Assembly (NCBI GenBank): GCA_010015655.1
Contig: ML976665.1
Span: 427,909 to 491,908 of the forward strand
DNA length: 64,000 bases
From: Bimuria novae-zelandiae CBS 107.79
Lineage: Eukaryota; Ascomycota; Dothideomycetes; Pleosporales; Didymosphaeriaceae
Direction: 5' to 3'
This document shows positions 48,051 to 60,311 of this stretch, one piece after another (within the stretch, counting starts at the first letter, position 1; every line of letters starts with the position of its first letter). The translations under genes and the position numbers were made by a program. The notes under the pieces are model-generated. The model had not been told where the DNA came from, did no database searches, and worked only from the letters and a program-made list of their open reading frames with translations.

Positions 48051-50000
48051 GTGCTTTTAATTATAAACGTAATTCGCAACGTCTTTAGCTATGATATTTT
48101 ATATGTACTTACGCTATATACGCTTAGGAGTCTTAATTGTACTAAGATAACCTAATAAGGATTTATTATAGTATTTTTTTTAATTGCAGCAGACTTTTCT
48201 TCTACTATAAGGGGTTATATTAGCTTTTTTAAGCGCTTATTAGAACTTCTAAAAGTTTTTTAATTTAAAGTATTACTATTAGACTTAGAGGTTTTGAAAT
48301 ATTTACTTATAGCCTTAATTAGAATTCTAAAGACTTATTATACTTTAAGAAAACTTAAATTATACTTTTTAAACACTTAGATTTCTCTTGTAAGCTTCAA
48401 GTTATAAATATAATTTAACTATATTTAAATAGTTATAGTTATAATGATAACTTTTTTAGCTATCTTTAGTATTCCACTAAGCATATTAATAAAAGACTTT
48501 ATAAAGACTTTATTTTATTTATGCTTAGCTTGTTCCACGTTAAGTTTATAGTTTAACTAGTAAAATAGCGCATCTACTAGGTTAATTAAGCCTATTTAGT
48601 ACATTATAACAAAGTTATACTGAGAAAACACCAAGTAAACCTATATCTACTATAATAATAATGTCTTTATCTCCATAAACTAGCGTAAGTTATTATAGTT
48701 CGTTAGTATTTTCAAGCGTACTTTTTATAAATAATATTACTAGTGCTTAATATAATTAATAATAGCAAGTAGCCCCTTAGTATATTTATTATAGGTAAGC
48801 TACGCTACGCCTAGCTTTCTTAAAAAGTGGGTAATAAGGCGCTAGTGCGACGTACTATCCTTATTAAAAATTAATTAGCTTAAAATAACGCTAATAGCCT
48901 TATTAGGAACGTCTATTTTACTATATATCTATCTCCTATATTTAAAGCGTGCAATGATTAGCAATTTAAGAATAATATTATAAAACTTTTTAAAATCTTC
49001 TCTACTGATAGCGCTAATATTAAATCTTAGCGCTTTCTTTCATCTTTATCGCCAGCCCGCCCTAGGCGCTATTAAGTACCTTTTAAATTAATTTAGTTCA
49101 AGGTAACGATAATTAGGAGAAATACTTAATAAATCGCCTATAGTAGTTATAAAGCTAATAAAGACTCTAATATAACGCACATATTATAGTATAGACTAAT
49201 TCTAAATTTCTTTCATTTAAGACTTATTAATCTAAAGACCTTTAGGAGAAATAATACAGCTAAGATACTCTATAGACCTTATATACTAATTACACTTTTT
49301 TAAGTTCATAAAGAAGTTTGCTTTACGCAAACGTCCTAAAACCTTATAAATATAACCGGTGTATTTCTCTTACGTATTAAAGAAGATGAATATATTATTA
49401 AAGTATATAATATGCGTTATATTAATTAGTCGTATTAACACTTATAGAATAAGCTACTAAAACAAAGTAAGAGAGTTAGTTAAGCTAAAAGGCATAAATA
49501 TATACTTAAAATAGCTATAACTTATACGAAAGGTAGCCTTCCATTTGTCCTCTTTAGTAATAGAGACACAATAGTAAGTTTTTATAAATTAAGCTTAGTA
49601 TAGATCTTTGCCCTTATAAGACGATCTAGTAACTTTGTAATAAGTTAAAGGATGCCACAATTCTTAATTATAATTATAATTTGGCCTCAATAGTCTATTT
49701 AAAGCTTAAGTAAGCTATTTTTCTTTTTTGCGAAAATTATTTACGCAACTATAACAGATTTAGACTATTTTATCTATTTATAACTAAGATATATCTTCAT
49801 ATACTTCTTTAAGTCCTTAATATTAGTTACTAAGAGGTAATAGATAAAGTAGTATAAAGGAGAAGATTCTAGTTCTAAATTAATTTATAGGTTAGTTAGT
49901 CTATAGGTAGCTAGCACCTTAAAGTCCATATTTAAAGTAAGATTTATAAAGTTAGCCTATCTTTTTAGTAATAGTAAATCATTACCAATATTACTAAAAT
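48050..50000 (-). mobile_element. Gyp-D: truncated Ty3/gypsy fragment (RT and RNase H)
   Basis: Minus-strand translation of 49,880-49,380 is a gypsy RT: RKKE, then RPNYNYN, KGKDLY, TYYCVSITKEDKWKATFR and MPFSLTN, then a box equivalent to YFDDIF near 49,390-49,430 in which Asp reads Asn. The next block, near 49,260-49,215, contains SPKGL and INKS, the usual region after the RT palm. RNase H sequence should follow to about 48,500. No gag is seen: the fragment begins near RT at about 50,000, where the plus-strand Gyp-E region starts. No LTRs found. This RT differs from the Gyp-A to C types in using F in the catalytic box. Confidence 0.7.
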
Positions 50001-50800
50001 ACCTTAACTATAAGGTTTTTAATAAATATAGACTAATAATAAGTTGCTATAAATATTTTCCCGATAAATAGTTATAATACTATAAAGAATTAGGATAGTA
50101 GAAATGCTTTAATAATAATTGCTAAATGCACGAAGCATATAAATAAGCTATAGGCTAGTATCCTAAAGTTATAAACGCAGGAGTAACAATAACTATAAGT
50201 AACTAATAAATAGAGAGTATAAGTCCTAAACACCTATAATAAATAAGATAACTAGACTATAATAGGAATTGCCTAGCATACCTATATTAAAAAGAATAAG
50301 TAGTAGTATTAGAAATAACACTATTATATAGGATCTAAAATCTTAGGAATGTCTAGTTACAGGATATAAAAAAATATAAAGAACTCTAAGAGGAAGAAGA
50401 GGTTTAGTAAATTAAGGATACTAGAAGTACCTATAAAGCGCTTTACTAAAAGTAATAGAAAAAGACTAAAACTAATCTTAAAATAAATAAAGCTATATAA
50501 ATTAAGGTTGGATAGGCTAAGGCTTCCTGGGACGCTGCTAAGTAAGCTAATAATAAGTTAGAAAACGAGAAAGCTACTAGATAAAAGACCTTACTAGTAG
50601 AGGCGAGACTATAGAGGTAAAAAGCGTAGAAATAGGCACGAGTAACCTATAATTAGCTAAAGAAGTTATAATTAATAGTTACTAAGTAATAGCGCTAGTA
50701 GACCCTAGAGTAACTAAATGTCTAACATCTCTAAAAATAGTAAAGAAACATAACCTACCATACTGAAATAAGGAAACACTAGTATAGATAGAAATAGTAA
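50001..50800. other. RIP-degraded sequence between Gyp-D and the readable part of Gyp-E
   Basis: Very AT-rich, A-heavy on the plus strand. The plus frame near 50,440-50,700 reads as a Lys/Glu/Ala-rich, coiled-coil-like stretch (KASWDAAK, NNKLENEKATR), possibly gag or another element's protein. The family is not recognised. Confidence 0.35.
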
Positions 50801-53800
50801 ATAGGACGATATCTTAAGGATATAGCAAAGGTTAGTTACGTCTTAAAAAACGCTATTACCTATTAGCCTAAATAGATTTCGAAAGCGTAGAAGTAATTAT
50901 TAGTTATAATTAGCTTCTAAAATATAACTCTGTTATTAATTTGTAGAAGAAGACGCTACTTAGCTAAAGACCTATACTAAAGATTACTAATATACGTAAA
51001 TTATAAAAGATATAACTATTAACCCTAAATGCCCCAGTAGGGCGAGTTAAAGGACAGGCTAATTAACTTTTAGCTACTAAAACTATAAAAGTTATAGAAG
51101 AAAATCTGGGCTAAGTAAGGCAAATTTAGGTATAATACTTAGGGTTAAGAATAGAGGTAAAAGCTACTAATATTCTACTAGAATACTAAGAATATATAGA
51201 ACTCTTTAAAAAAATAAAAGAAGAAGAACTACTAAAACATTAAAAATAAAATTATAAGATACTTTTAGTAGAGGGCATAAAATTACGCCTAGAATAACTA
51301 TAACTAATATTTATAAACAAAAAAAGAAGTACAGGATTACTTAAAAAACCCTAGCAAAACAGTATATTTAAGAAAGTTAAAGCCCGGCGGCTTTTCCTAT
51401 ACTTTAGGTACTTAAGAGGAACGGCAAGATACGACTTTATATAGATTATAGACAGCTAAATAAGGCCACGATTAAAAACTAGTACCTATTACCCTTAATT
51501 ACAGAACTAATAGATAGACTCTAGGGGGCTAGGTAGTTTATAAAATTTAATATACGTAATAGATATTACCACCTATAAATAGCTAAGGGATATAAGTAAA
51601 AAACTGCGTTTAGGACCTAATATAGCCTATACAAGTACTAAGTAATATCCTTTAGACTAATAAACGCGCCTGCAGCATTCTCGACGCTAATTAATAAAAC
51701 ACTTTATAAATATTTAGATATATTCTATATAGCTTACCTTAATAACGTACTTATCTACTCTACTAGGATACTGAAGGAGCACACGGAACATATAACGAAA
51801 GTACTTATAAAAATAAAAGAGTATTAATTACTCTTTTACTAGGAAAAAAACGAATTTTATGTTATAAAAATAGAGTACCTAGGATTGATTATCAGAAGGG
51901 AAGGCATGGCTATAGACCTTAAAATAATTATTACTATATAAAAATAATTAAAACCTAATTTAGTAAGAGATATTTAGTCCTTCCTAGGATTCACTAACTT
52001 TTACTAAATATTTATTAAGAACTACTCTAAGACCATAGCACTAATAATAGAACTTATAAAAAAAGATAAATAAATAGGCTTTACTAAAGTCGCTAAAGAA
52101 GCTTTGATGAAGCTAAAGACGCTTTTTTTATAAGTACTACTATTATAGATACACGATTTAAGAAGACCTATAAAGATAGAGATTAATACATTATATTACG
52201 CACTAAAAGCAATACTCTTATAATAGTATAAAAATAAGAAATAGAGGTTAGTATTCTTCTATTTAAGGAAGTTCTTAGAAGCAGAACTTAACTACAACGT
52301 TTATAATAAAGAACTACTTAGGATAGTAAATATCTTTAAACAATAAAAAGCTTAACTTACTAGACCACGCTTTAAAATAGAGGTGTAAACAAACTACTAA
52401 AATCTTACTAGCTTTATATTAATAAAGAAACCTAACTAAAAATAAATATAAAAGGCTAAATTCCTAGCAAATTTTAATTTTATAGTATACTATTAACCAA
52501 GAACGCTTAACAGCACAGCGGACGCCTTAAGTAGAAAGTTAAACCTTACTAAGGACCAACTAAAGCTATATAATATATTATTCCGGTCAAGATATAACAG
52601 AACTATTAAATATAATTAATGTTAAATGGGCTCTTTTAGCTAGCTACTTATAGGATAAGCACTTAAGTAGTAAGAGTAAGAGTAATGTACGGTGTGCACA
52701 TCGTACGGATGGTAGGGGTGGGCAATAACATCTGGTTCTTGCTTGTCTTTTTCTTTTGTACGGACGAAAAGGAGAATATGTACATGTTCGCGCACGGCTG
52801 TTCGCGCACGGCTGTTCGCACACGTGCACGCGCATCCTACTCGTGCGATAACTAGTATTCCGACCGTAACGCTGCTGCGTACGGACAATTAACTAATAAT
52901 TAAGATCCGCGCCGCGAGTCTACATTATATAAGACTAAAAGTATATAATATTTAGGACTATAGCTAACTTACAATAAAATAATTCGAGGAATACGACCTG
53001 TTTTAGAATAGAATTAATAAAACAAGATAAGAGTACAGAAATAGAGTTATAGTAAGATTAGGATATAAAGTAACCCTAATCAGAAGGCTATACAAACCTT
53101 GAGAATACAGATACCTAGATATTAAAGAGATAACGCGCTAAATCGCGAATAAATATACTATTTCTAAACTTAAGTAGATAGTAATTAAGGTTATAAGTCA
53201 CTGTTTAGCATGGTATGAGAACGATCTAAAGAGACATAAGTCGTATAGTCTATTCTAACTACTATAAGTAGCTAAACAACCTTAGTAAAGTATAATAATA
53301 GACTTTATAGTAAAGCTCCCAAGATCGCTATAGCTAGGAACGAAGCAAATGTGTCACACTATTATAATAATAGTAGACTAACTAACTGAGATAGCTAAAT
53401 TTAGACCTATAAAAAAAATTATAATAATAGAAGAACTAGCTTATAAGGTAGACAATGTAGTATTCGCAGAACACGGACCACTAAAAGAATTTATTATAGA
53501 TAGAGATAAGCTCGTTACGTCTAAGTACTAGAATACCTGTATAGTAGCTTTAGGTGTTAATAAGAAGCTTTTAACGAGTTTCTAACCCTGAACTAATAGA
53601 TAAATAGAACGTCCGAATTAAACTTAAAAATAATACTTATAATTCTACGTTAATAAATAATAGGATAATTAGGTAGAGTTATTAATAATAGCTTAGCTAG
53701 TATATAATAGCGCAAGGTTAAGAACAACGTAGTACTCCCTACACTACGCTAACTATAGATATAGGCTAGTTTCTGATTAAGATCTAAGAGATATAGAAAG

Positions 53801-54340
53801 TATTTCCGGAAGAGTATAGAATAAGACTTAAAAAATAAATAAACTTTATAAAGTCCTACGGGAATAAATTACCTAGAAAGTTTTTATAGCATCTAAAAAC
53901 GCAAATAAGCAAAGGATTAAGGGACTAACTCTTGAAAAAGGGCATAAAGTCTTCCTATTATAAAAAAAATCTAAGAATAAAACAACTTAGTAAAAAACTA
54001 GATTACCTTTAAGTAGGCTCTTTCGAAATACAAGAAGCCAAGGGACCTGTTATAACCAAATCCCTTTTACTAAAGGGTATAAAGATTTACCTTACGTTCT
54101 ATAAATTACTTTTAAAACTAGCTCTACTAAATGCTCTAGTCGAAACTTAGTTAGATCTAGAAAACAATAAGTATAAGATTAAGGAAATTAGGGACCTAAA
54201 ATAAACTAAGATTAGCCTAAATATCTAGTTAAGTAGAAAGTATAGCTAGAGCAATATAATACCTAAAAATTAAAGAAAAACTTTATAAACTATAAGGAAT
54301 TAGTAATGAATTACTATCAATAACACCCTTAGACGGAAAA
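50801..54340 (+). mobile_element. Gyp-E: RIP-degraded plus-strand Ty3/gypsy chromovirus-type element
   Basis: RT on the plus strand at about 51,410-52,000 is very readable: LYIDYRQLNKATIKN, LPLITELIDRL, TAFRTQYSLYKYQV and YLNNVLIY (from YLDDVLIY) near 51,730-51,765. RNase H follows to about 52,600, then a solo LTR interruption, then the integrase at about 53,040-53,800 with IIDRDKLVTSKY and a degraded HPQTDGQTER block near 53,590. A chromodomain-like tail (NNKYKIKEIRD) ends near 54,330. LTRs are not identified. The RT sequence differs clearly from Gyp-A to D. Confidence 0.82.
52620..52887. repeat. Solo LTR, target duplication ATTAA
   Basis: 268 bp between RNase H and integrase of Gyp-E. Begins TGTTAAAT, ends TACGGACA, flanked by ATTAA (52615-52619, 52888-52892). 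The middle is GC-rich with a 14-bp tandem unit GTTCGCGCACGGCT near 52,785-52,822 and CACGTG at 52821-52826. Both minus open frames here (52640-52888, 52644-52835) are LTR sequence, not genes. Confidence 0.85.
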
Positions 54341-55518
54341 TTGGCTAGGAAGAAGTAAATAAAAAAAAGGTTAAAATTAAGTATAAAAGAATTGGCCTAT
54401 AACTAGCTTAGGGTAGCCCCTAAAGGTATAAGTTATAATAGTATGTAAATATTAATAGTAGCTATAGCCTTTAGATCCTTCTTCTCTTTCTACTACTCTA
54501 AGAGCTCTATTATATTAGTAATACAAAGATTATGCTAAGCATAACTATGCTCTTTCTTTTTAATCTTAGTAAGTTTACGATAAAGATAAGTAGTTATAGA
54601 GGCTAAGTAAGTAGACTCCGTAGTAGTTAAGGCTTAACGCTTTTTAATTATTAGTAACTTTAAACGCTTATCGCGCTTTTTTTTTCTAAATATACTCTTA
54701 ATTCTTTTTAGGAACCTATAAACTGCATAGAGTATAAATAGAAATATAACTTGCACACTCCTTAGAGATAGTATCTATAAAGTAACGTAGCTTTATCTTT
54801 TAATAACGCTTATAACTAGATATTATTTTAAGACTTTAATATTCTACCTTATCCGCACGGGCGCAACGAGTGGTAATAAATAAGTAAGAAGATTTTAGTA
54901 TAGTTAGTAAGGTAAGGGAAATCTAGAGGAGGCTATAACTTATCTTAAGAAGCGGGAATACGCACCTTTATAAAACTAGAACCTACACGCTAATAGTATA
55001 ATAATATAATAAAATAAGGTATTAGGATAATAGCCTTAAGAGCAGGGATAGTATTATAATTACGAACCTTATAAGAATAAGAAAACTAGATAATTACGCT
55101 AAGAGAGTTATTATCAGCAATATAATTATGCTAAAGGAACATATAAAACCGTAAGATAGCTTAAATTAATAATTATATAATAAAGTCCTGTACAAGTAAG
55201 AAGTCCTGTATAAAGACTAAGATTATAGTAAGTCCTAGGGACCACTTTTAGGAGGAAGATCTTAGTAGTACTATAATAATAATTCTAATAATAGTAAAAA
55301 CTAAAATAAATAATATATAATTTAATAGTTTTTTTTATCCTTTGACTACTTTTTATAGTTAACTTAATATACTACGAGTATATTTTTTATAACAGATTAG
55401 TAAATCTCCTAGTTAGTTATTCCATTGTTTGTTATATAATTAGATTATTTATACACCCTAGTATTGTTATTTTAAGCTCATAACCACTAAATATATCTGT
55501 AAGGTATATTACCCCGGA
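54341..55518. other. RIP-degraded sequence, family not recognised
   Basis: AT-rich with A-rich and T-rich blocks and no readable domain on either strand in my pass. It probably holds the 3' end of Gyp-E and parts of another element. No LTR termini were found. Confidence 0.3.
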
Positions 55519-55968
55519 TGTTATGAGGCTCTCACACCTTAGTCCGGTCCGGGTTAGGGCGGTAAGGTATCGTGGTGCTTCACGGATTATTCAGTGGTAC
55601 AAGTTAATGCGACACTTAGCGCGGCTAGACAATCCAATCTTATAACGAAGTAAGATAACTATTAGTCTATATAGGAGAACGTACTCGCACAGAAGATATG
55701 TGAGTTGACTACGAGGAGAGAAACAACATAGGAGAATCGTCACACTATATACCAGTCTGTTTCCTCCTTGTAGTCCCGCCAAGACTCCGTAGTCCCAGGG
55801 ACTCTGGTAGTCCCATGGGACTTCCTTTTATGCGGGACTTTATCACGTGACTGCTGACATAAGCTGCCCCGCGCCTCTTTGTGTTTCGTTGTTTCTGCCG
55901 TCCCGTCAACAATTACTTCCTTGGCGTAATTACCTGGCTTCCTTCTTTTGGTCCTTGTAGTCGTAACA
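55519..55968 (-). repeat. Solo LTR of a third Gyp-B subfamily, target duplication CCGGA
   Basis: 450 bp, TGTTATGAGG to CGTAACA on the plus strand, flanked by CCGGA (55514-55518, 55969-55973). The first 220 bp (R-U5 in sense) match the LTRs of Gyp-B1 and B2. The remainder (U3) is different, with GTAGTCCC/GGGAC repeats and one CACGTG at 55844-55849. A TATATA box near 55,747 separates the halves. Hardly any RIP. The open frame 55591-55782 is LTR sequence. Confidence 0.92.
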
Positions 55969-56059
55969 CCGGACCTATCCTCCCCTAACCTGAATCAGAC
56001 TTAGGTAAGTAAACCTCCTTATAATACTTTTTTATATAATTTCCGTCTCGTAGTGGCCT

Positions 56060-57290
56060 TATTAGCGGATTAACGCTTAGTAATCTACTTCTACGCTAAC
56101 ACTAGCTTATACAATACTATATTATGCCTTTTACTATCTTTTTAAAGGCCTTAACTATACTTATTAGGGAATTATTTAGGTACTTTTAAATTCTCTCGTT
56201 TACTAGCGTCGATTATGGCCTAAATTCTAGGGTGTTATTAAATATCTATAACTACTATAAGCTACTATTAGCTACTAGTAGTAGTAGTATGCGTAGGCAG
56301 ACGTTGAGCTTTAATATTACTATTTTAGGATTCAGAAAAATAAGTCTAGCGTCTTAAAAGCCTTATTAAATATTATTTTAAGTTATTAAAGCCTTAAACA
56401 TAGTAATAAAATAAGGTAAAAACTTAATTTTAGTAATATATGTAATAGAGTTGCGTATTAGATTTTTAGCTTGGCGCCTATACGCCTTCTTCAATAGTAA
56501 GAAACACGCTATATCTAGTAGCTATAAGAGGTGCGAAGAATATAAAGGCATATAAAAAGTAATAATCTTAGTATTCTTATAGTATTATTAGAATTTAAGC
56601 AAGTTATAGCTCCTATAGCTATTAATAATAAGTAGCTAATAGCTACTAATAGTACGCTTTTTTATATACCCGTTAAAGTGCTTTAGCTACTATACGCTAA
56701 GCTTATTTATTATCTAGCTATTTTTAAAGACTGCGAAAATCTAGTCGCGAGGTAGATCCTTCTCTTAGTACCAGGCAGAGAGGTAGTGCTTGCCCTAGAA
56801 GATAGTACAGGGTGGAATTGCCTAGCCTATCGTATTAACACCCTAAATAACTAAAGTCTACGTTTAATTATTTTACTATACGCTTTTTAGCTTATTTTAA
56901 CGCTTAGAGCCTTTAATAACTACTCCTATTAATATTAAGCCTATTATAAAGCTAGTTTTATTAAAGTTGTATATATTTTTATGTAGGATACTATACTGGG
57001 CTTTAGTATTCTTTATAAGGCAAAACTAGCCTTATATAACCTTAAGATCCTTATAAAGGACTCTTTTATAGTTATACTTTTAATTAAACTTAACTTAGAG
57101 CTTTAACTAGCGCTTAATAAAGTAATAAAACTACTTTTAACTAACTGGCTTAAAGTATCGCGCAGCTAGTAAAAAATTAGCTATATTTTTATAGTAGTAA
57201 GCTAGGGCGGCAATTCTTACATATTTAAGTTAAGTATATACTATATAATCACCTGTTTCTCTCTTGTAATAAGTCTTATTAAGTTAGGTA
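56060..57290 (-). pseudogene. Pogo-2 transposase, RIP-degraded
   Basis: The conserved DDE blocks occur in the same order as in Pogo-1. The N-terminal block reads LTRLITREK and the last blocks VILKLNVCLRI. The segment around the NFDE motif is poorly preserved. Stops are TAG/TAA throughout. Confidence 0.8.
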
Positions 57291-57668
57291 TATAATTATA
57301 TTAAAAAGTAGTTTTAGCGTATTGTGTGCTTAGTATATTTTAAGATATATTATAGATAGTTATAGCGCATTATTATAATAGTATTATAACTTATTTAATA
57401 GCGTAAAGCGTAAACTATAATTAAGATTTTTTTTTTTTTAGTAGTATATTATATTATTACAACATCGCGTTATACTATTATTATTAATAGTATATTTTAA
57501 TAGGGTCTTAATAGAGTAATTAGCTTACTATGCATATACGTTATACTAAATAATTACCTGCTCCTTTATTAAAAGGAGATATATAAAGTTAGATATATAA
57601 TTAGGTTAAACAGTTACTTTAGCGTATCTTTATTTAAGTATACTTTTCATAATACTATAAACTATTAT

Positions 57669-57930
57669 TGTAAAAATGGCCCCGACTGCGGGTCACTCAA
57701 TCTATCAACAGTACTAAGGCGATCCCTTAGGGAGAAAAGAAGGGCTAGGGCGAGGAGGATAAATAGGGTGAAAACCCTGACAGCGCTAGTCGAGCCCTGT
57801 CTCGCGCTGTCATGCGCTTGTCCAGCACTGTCAAGCGCTGTCATTCGCCGTCCAGCGCTGTCGCGTGCTGTCAGGCGCCGTCGAATGCTATCTATTGCTA
57901 TCGACAGCTCTCGACCCACGCTTTGTGACA
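57669..57930 (-). repeat. Solo LTR related to the Gyp-A LTR, target duplication ATTAT
   Basis: 262 bp, TGTAAAAATG to TTGTGACA on the plus strand, flanked by ATTAT (57664-57668, 57931-57935). It shares a block with the Gyp-A LTR at 6269-6441. It contains a degenerate GCGCTGTC tandem run (57,780-57,900) that the Gyp-A copy has largely lost. The minus open frame 57665-57931 is this LTR and is not a gene. Confidence 0.88.
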
Positions 57931-58113
57931 ATTATAGTGTATAAAACTAAAAGTAGCGCGTCTCCTTTAATAGCTTAAAACGTAAGCTATAATTAGGCTT
58001 TTTTTAAATTTTAATAACTAGTTAAGTAGTTAAGATATCGCGTTATACTATAGGTAATAGTATATTTTAATAGGGTCTTAGCATTTTTGGTCACTCGCTT
58101 GTGGAGTACGTTA

Positions 58114-58814
58114 AGCGCGTTATTAATTAGAGCTATATTAGTAGAGTTATCGCGTGTTGAATTTTGATAATGGTGCCGCGTTACGCGAATCCGGGCGTTA
58201 CGCGCACGAACACGTTAAAGAACCAGACGCGTATTATACTAATTATAGCTTCTAGCTACACACCAAAATTCGTTGAAATCTCAGTGACCAACTAACCGTC
58301 CCTAAGATGCCCTGCACACACAACACCAAATTAGAGAGCAGCGCTCCCATGCCACGTTTAGTTGCACGCCAACACATGCACTGCGTGTGAAAAGCTTATC
58401 TATTTGTATGCCTCGTCCACATCCTGCCTGACACTCGCCTTCCATCCAAGCCTTTCTATTATTGTCTTCAACGACCTGAACAGGTCATGCGACACACAGC
58501 GACCAAAAAAACGCGCTAGCATCGAACATAGCAAGGGGAAAACAGTAAAACAGCAAAGTCATCCATGTTCCTGTCGAACAGACGTATATGCATGTATTCT
58601 ACAAGGCGCGGGGTATCCACACAAGCCGCCCAAACTCCGTGTACACCCGATACGCCTCTTAAAATGCAGCACTCTCTCCACCCCATATCTATAAACCCCA
58701 GAAACCCTTTTAAGCTTCCAGAATCATCCCTCATTCCACGACCTCGATGATAATACATGTCCCATGGGAGCAACAGGCGAGTCCTGCGTCTTAGACGCCT
58801 TCAGTCCAGAGGGG
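58114..58814. other. Intergenic region between transposon island and GT31 gene
   Basis: Base composition changes abruptly to normal here. Open frames at 58362-58694 (plus) and 58516-58773 (minus) overlap each other and resemble no protein I recognise; they are treated as chance. The 3' untranslated region of the minus-strand GT31 gene should lie in the right part. Confidence 0.5.
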
Positions 58815-60311
58815 CTATTGATTGAAGCGCCAATCCGCGCGCTCGCACTTGCCCCAGTCGCCCGTCACTTTGTTGACGCGGTCTAGTATCCATCCACTTG
58901 TCCACTTCTGCTTTCCCGGGGCTTTGGCGCCGAGACGGAGCGCTTTGCCGAGGTGGCATTCGCCTTCGCGGTGTTTCCATTGGAGGCAGTCATCGGAGTT
59001 TTGGCAGGCGGTTTGGCAGGTTGAGGAGTCGGTTGGAGCGGACGCTGATGATGAGAGTGTTAGTATTAGATACTAGAAACGGATGGAGTGGATTGAGGTG
59101 TGGCATAACGTACCCAAGCCCCCGACGTTCTCATCGCGGCGGTCAGGCAGAGCCTTAAGCTGCGTATCCGACGAGATATTGTCCCAATCGTCTTTCGTCT
59201 CCGCCAAATGCGGCATGATGAGCTGCTCAAAAGCATTGTAGTGCACGTACGGCGTTTCCCAGCCGTGCTTCTGCGTCCACTCCTTCTGCGAGTCGGCGAA
59301 GGCTTCGTTTTCTCCGAAGGTGAGATGGTGCCACGAGACAACTGGCATGCACCAGTATTTTTGCGTCCATTCCATCTTGCCAGGTGTGTCTGTCTCGGTC
59401 AGGCCCTTGGACGAGTAGTATTCCACGCGCGAGTGTTTCATCGCCGTCGCCAGGACGAGGTCACCGCAGCAGGAGCTCGCGACTTCCGATTCCCACTCTT
59501 CCACATGGCGTTCTTCGTATGTGGTGCGGTACTGTCGCAGCGCGCCGTATGAGAGTATGACGCCCGGTTCTCGTTGCGCGAACCGCTTGTCGTCGATGGT
59601 ATGGGGCGCGCCGATGTAGTATGGAATGCGGTAATCCAGGCGGTCGAGCCATTGCACCAGATTCGTCCAACTGAAAATGGTGTCGGGCTCGATGAAGAGG
59701 TAGAAGTGGTAGCCTGGCGCCATAACTGCCGTTCGGTAGATCATGGGAAGCCACTTCCACTTGTCCAGCGCCTTGGCCTTCTCTCCGTCCGGCCTGTGGT
59801 TCTTGATCGCCTGCAGTTTCTTGTATTCGAGGAACTCTTCATGATTCGACTTCGTCTCGTCGGTGATGCCATCGAGAGCGTCATATACGCGGAAACCGTC
59901 AACCTTGCCGCTATGGTCGCTGAAGACCCGGACGTTCGATGCGCAGGAAAGCAACGTCTTGAGGTGTGTGGGCAGCGCTACGCCGACTTGCGCTTTGCTA
60001 GTCCGTACGATCACCATAACCTTGTCCACACCACGCACATTCTTGCAGTCCTCCTTCTGACCTCCATCTGCTGTCGAAGGCGAAGAGCCTTTCTCCTGCT
60101 CTTCTGGTGGGTGTCCCTCGCCACCGGCATCCTCAACCAGAGGCTCTGGTATCAATGATGCACCAATTGGTTTCTCCTTCGGCGCGTCATGGCTATAGAT
60201 TGGCAACGCGGACGTATCGTACCGATGCGGGAAACCCAAAGTCCACAGTAAACTCAGGAGCAGGAGCGCGGCCAGGCCGGAGAGGGCACGAGTGGGCGTG
60301 AGAAGCGGCAT
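58815..60311 (-). CDS. GT31/Fringe-like type II membrane glycosyltransferase, two exons
   Basis: Exons 60311-59114 and 59044-58815 encode 475 residues. The start is the first ATG after an in-frame TAG (A at -3); a GTG seven codons upstream extends the open frame but is not a eukaryotic start. Residues about 10-27 are a single hydrophobic signal anchor (LSGLAALLLLSLLWTLGF), so the enzyme is probably in the Golgi/ER with a lumenal C-terminus. The catalytic region (about 95-370) has FIEPDT at 206-211, the family's DxD-like metal/nucleotide-sugar site, then SCCGD at 280-284 and SWHH at 326-329. Exon 2 adds a Cys-rich module (Cys 409, 413, 419, 429, 466; WILDR motif), as in many fungal GT31-like proteins with a PAN/Apple-like tail. 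Without splicing the frame ends 13 residues into the intron. Donor and acceptor substrates cannot be told from the sequence. Confidence 0.9.
59045..59113 (-). other. Spliceosomal intron of the GT31-like gene (69 nt)
   Basis: On the minus strand the donor is GTACGT and the acceptor CATCAG, with overlapping branch-site candidates CTAATAC and ACTAACA about 20 nt upstream of the acceptor. Phase 1; joining G with CG gives Ala and continues directly into the Cys-rich C-terminal module, which confirms the splice. Confidence 0.9.

Larger units (their letters stand above)
55974..58111 (-). mobile_element. Pogo-2: second, older pogo/Fot1 copy with a nested solo LTR
   Basis: The right end is a TIR reading ACGTACTCCACAAGCGAGTG inward from 58111, followed by TA (58112-58113); it resembles the Pogo-1 TIR. 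A minus-strand transposase remnant occupies about 57,290-56,060, with LSAWY, LKHF, YMPLYSSHLLQLLD and LIRNSITYITK still readable. I could not find the left TIR, so the left limit is uncertain and may be damaged. A solo LTR interrupts the region upstream of the transposase. Partly repeated sequence (57,410-57,520 and 57,965-58,085) flanks that LTR. Confidence 0.8.

Noticed and set aside
52640..52888. Cys/Arg-rich small proteins on the minus strand
   Set aside because: Composition arises from GC-rich tandem repeats in a solo LTR flanked by ATTAA.
57665..57931. 88-codon minus frame with repeated Ser/Ala/Arg
   Set aside because: The frame coincides with a solo LTR and its GCGCTGTC repeats.
58362..58773. 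Open frames between Pogo-2 and the GT31 gene
   Set aside because: They overlap on opposite strands with no recognisable content and no splice or start context that favours one.
59208..60158. Long plus-strand frames across the GT31 gene (114 and 194 codons) as antisense genes
   Set aside because: They are shadows of a well-supported minus-strand coding sequence with high GC content.
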